Below, in pieces: positions 5,808-5,891 of a stretch of DNA of 5,891 bases. The DNA comes from an uncultured Bacteroidales bacterium (GTDB taxonomy: Bacteria; Bacteroidota; Bacteroidia; Bacteroidales; UBA932): positions 1 to 5,891 of the forward strand of contig CAMOIZ010000067.1 of NCBI GenBank assembly GCA_946616385.1, in the 5' to 3' direction. A model generated the notes under the pieces. That model was not told where the DNA came from, searched no databases, and saw nothing but the letters and a program-made list of their open reading frames with translations. The stretch's first letter is position 1; each line of letters starts with the position of its first letter. A program made the translations under genes and the position numbers.

Positions 5808-5845
5808 CGTGTTTATAAAGAAGCATAAAAATATAAAAGAAAAAT

Positions 5846-5891
5846 ATGGACAGTGAGGGAAATTTCAATGAAGTGAATCACGGTTATATCG
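5846..5891 (+). CDS. Start of an unidentified plus-strand gene, truncated by the window end
   Basis: An ATG at 5846 opens a frame that stays open to the window end, encoding MDSEGNFNEVNHGYI. It follows two -7 promoter boxes and an A-rich leader (AAAAATATAAAAGAAAAAT just before the ATG), typical for Bacteroidota genes without an SD. Fifteen residues are too few for identification. A tentative thought is GyrA, whose gene I recall near Clp genes in Bacteroidales and whose conserved region starts soon after a short variable N-terminus, but the sequence here does not show this. Confidence 0.5.
   Translation, partial: MDSEGNFNEVNHGYI

Noticed and set aside
5226..5868. Upstream extension of the hydrolase frame to 530 codons, as a possible fusion protein
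   Set aside because: The added part is an out-of-frame reading of the Clp-N gene and the promoter region; the signal peptide marks the true start at 5226.
1..5891. Mobile elements, CRISPR arrays, tRNA or rRNA genes
   Set aside because: No transposase or integrase motif, spaced direct repeats, or RNA-gene signature was seen; the window is nearly fully occupied by ordinary genes.

Overview
The window looks like chromosomal core sequence from a GC-rich member of the Bacteroidales (Bacteroidota), possibly near Alistipes/Rikenellaceae. Evidence for the phylum: promoter boxes matching the Bacteroidota -7 consensus TAnnTTTG next to gene starts (273-280, 5769-5776 on the minus strand, 5791-5798, 5800-5807); a DUF4293 membrane protein, a family largely confined to this phylum; and a release factor 1 with Bacteroidota-like wording around its GGQ loop. 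The genus is inference. I saw no mobile element, CRISPR array, tRNA or rRNA.

Layout. (1) Bases 1-272 hold the 3' end of an acetyl-CoA hydrolase/CoA-transferase family gene. (2) A promoter at 249-280 appears to start a tightly packed plus-strand operon of five genes with gaps of 1, 4, 2 and 11 nt: a YghO-like GNAT-fold acyltransferase (287-1411), prfA encoding release factor 1 (1413-2501), a membrane-anchored LytTR DNA-binding protein (2506-3018), a DUF4293 four-helix membrane protein (3021-3398) and a uridine phosphorylase-like enzyme (3410-4279). (3) A convergent minus-strand pair follows: a Clp-N-domain-only protein (5744 down to 5226) overlaps by TGATG with a secreted alpha/beta hydrolase (5226 down to 4276). 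(4) An AT-rich 101-bp divergent promoter region (5745-5845) separates this pair from a plus-strand gene that starts at 5846 and leaves the window.

The striking architecture is at the convergent junction. The phosphorylase and hydrolase genes share the tetranucleotide CTAG (4276-4279), which supplies both stop codons. A strong intrinsic terminator for the plus-strand operon (4329-4364) lies inside the hydrolase coding sequence, so the bases encoding the hydrolase C-terminal region also form the operon's terminator.

Functionally the operon mixes translation termination (RF1), pyrimidine salvage, a putative acyltransferase and a membrane-tethered regulator; no single pathway links them obviously. 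The minus-strand pair couples a possible Clp substrate-binding or adaptor protein to an exported esterase-like enzyme. I found no clearly new multi-gene system; the most follow-up-worthy points are the dual-use terminator, the symmetric divergent promoter, the apparently leaderless operon start and the two unusual regulatory proteins.
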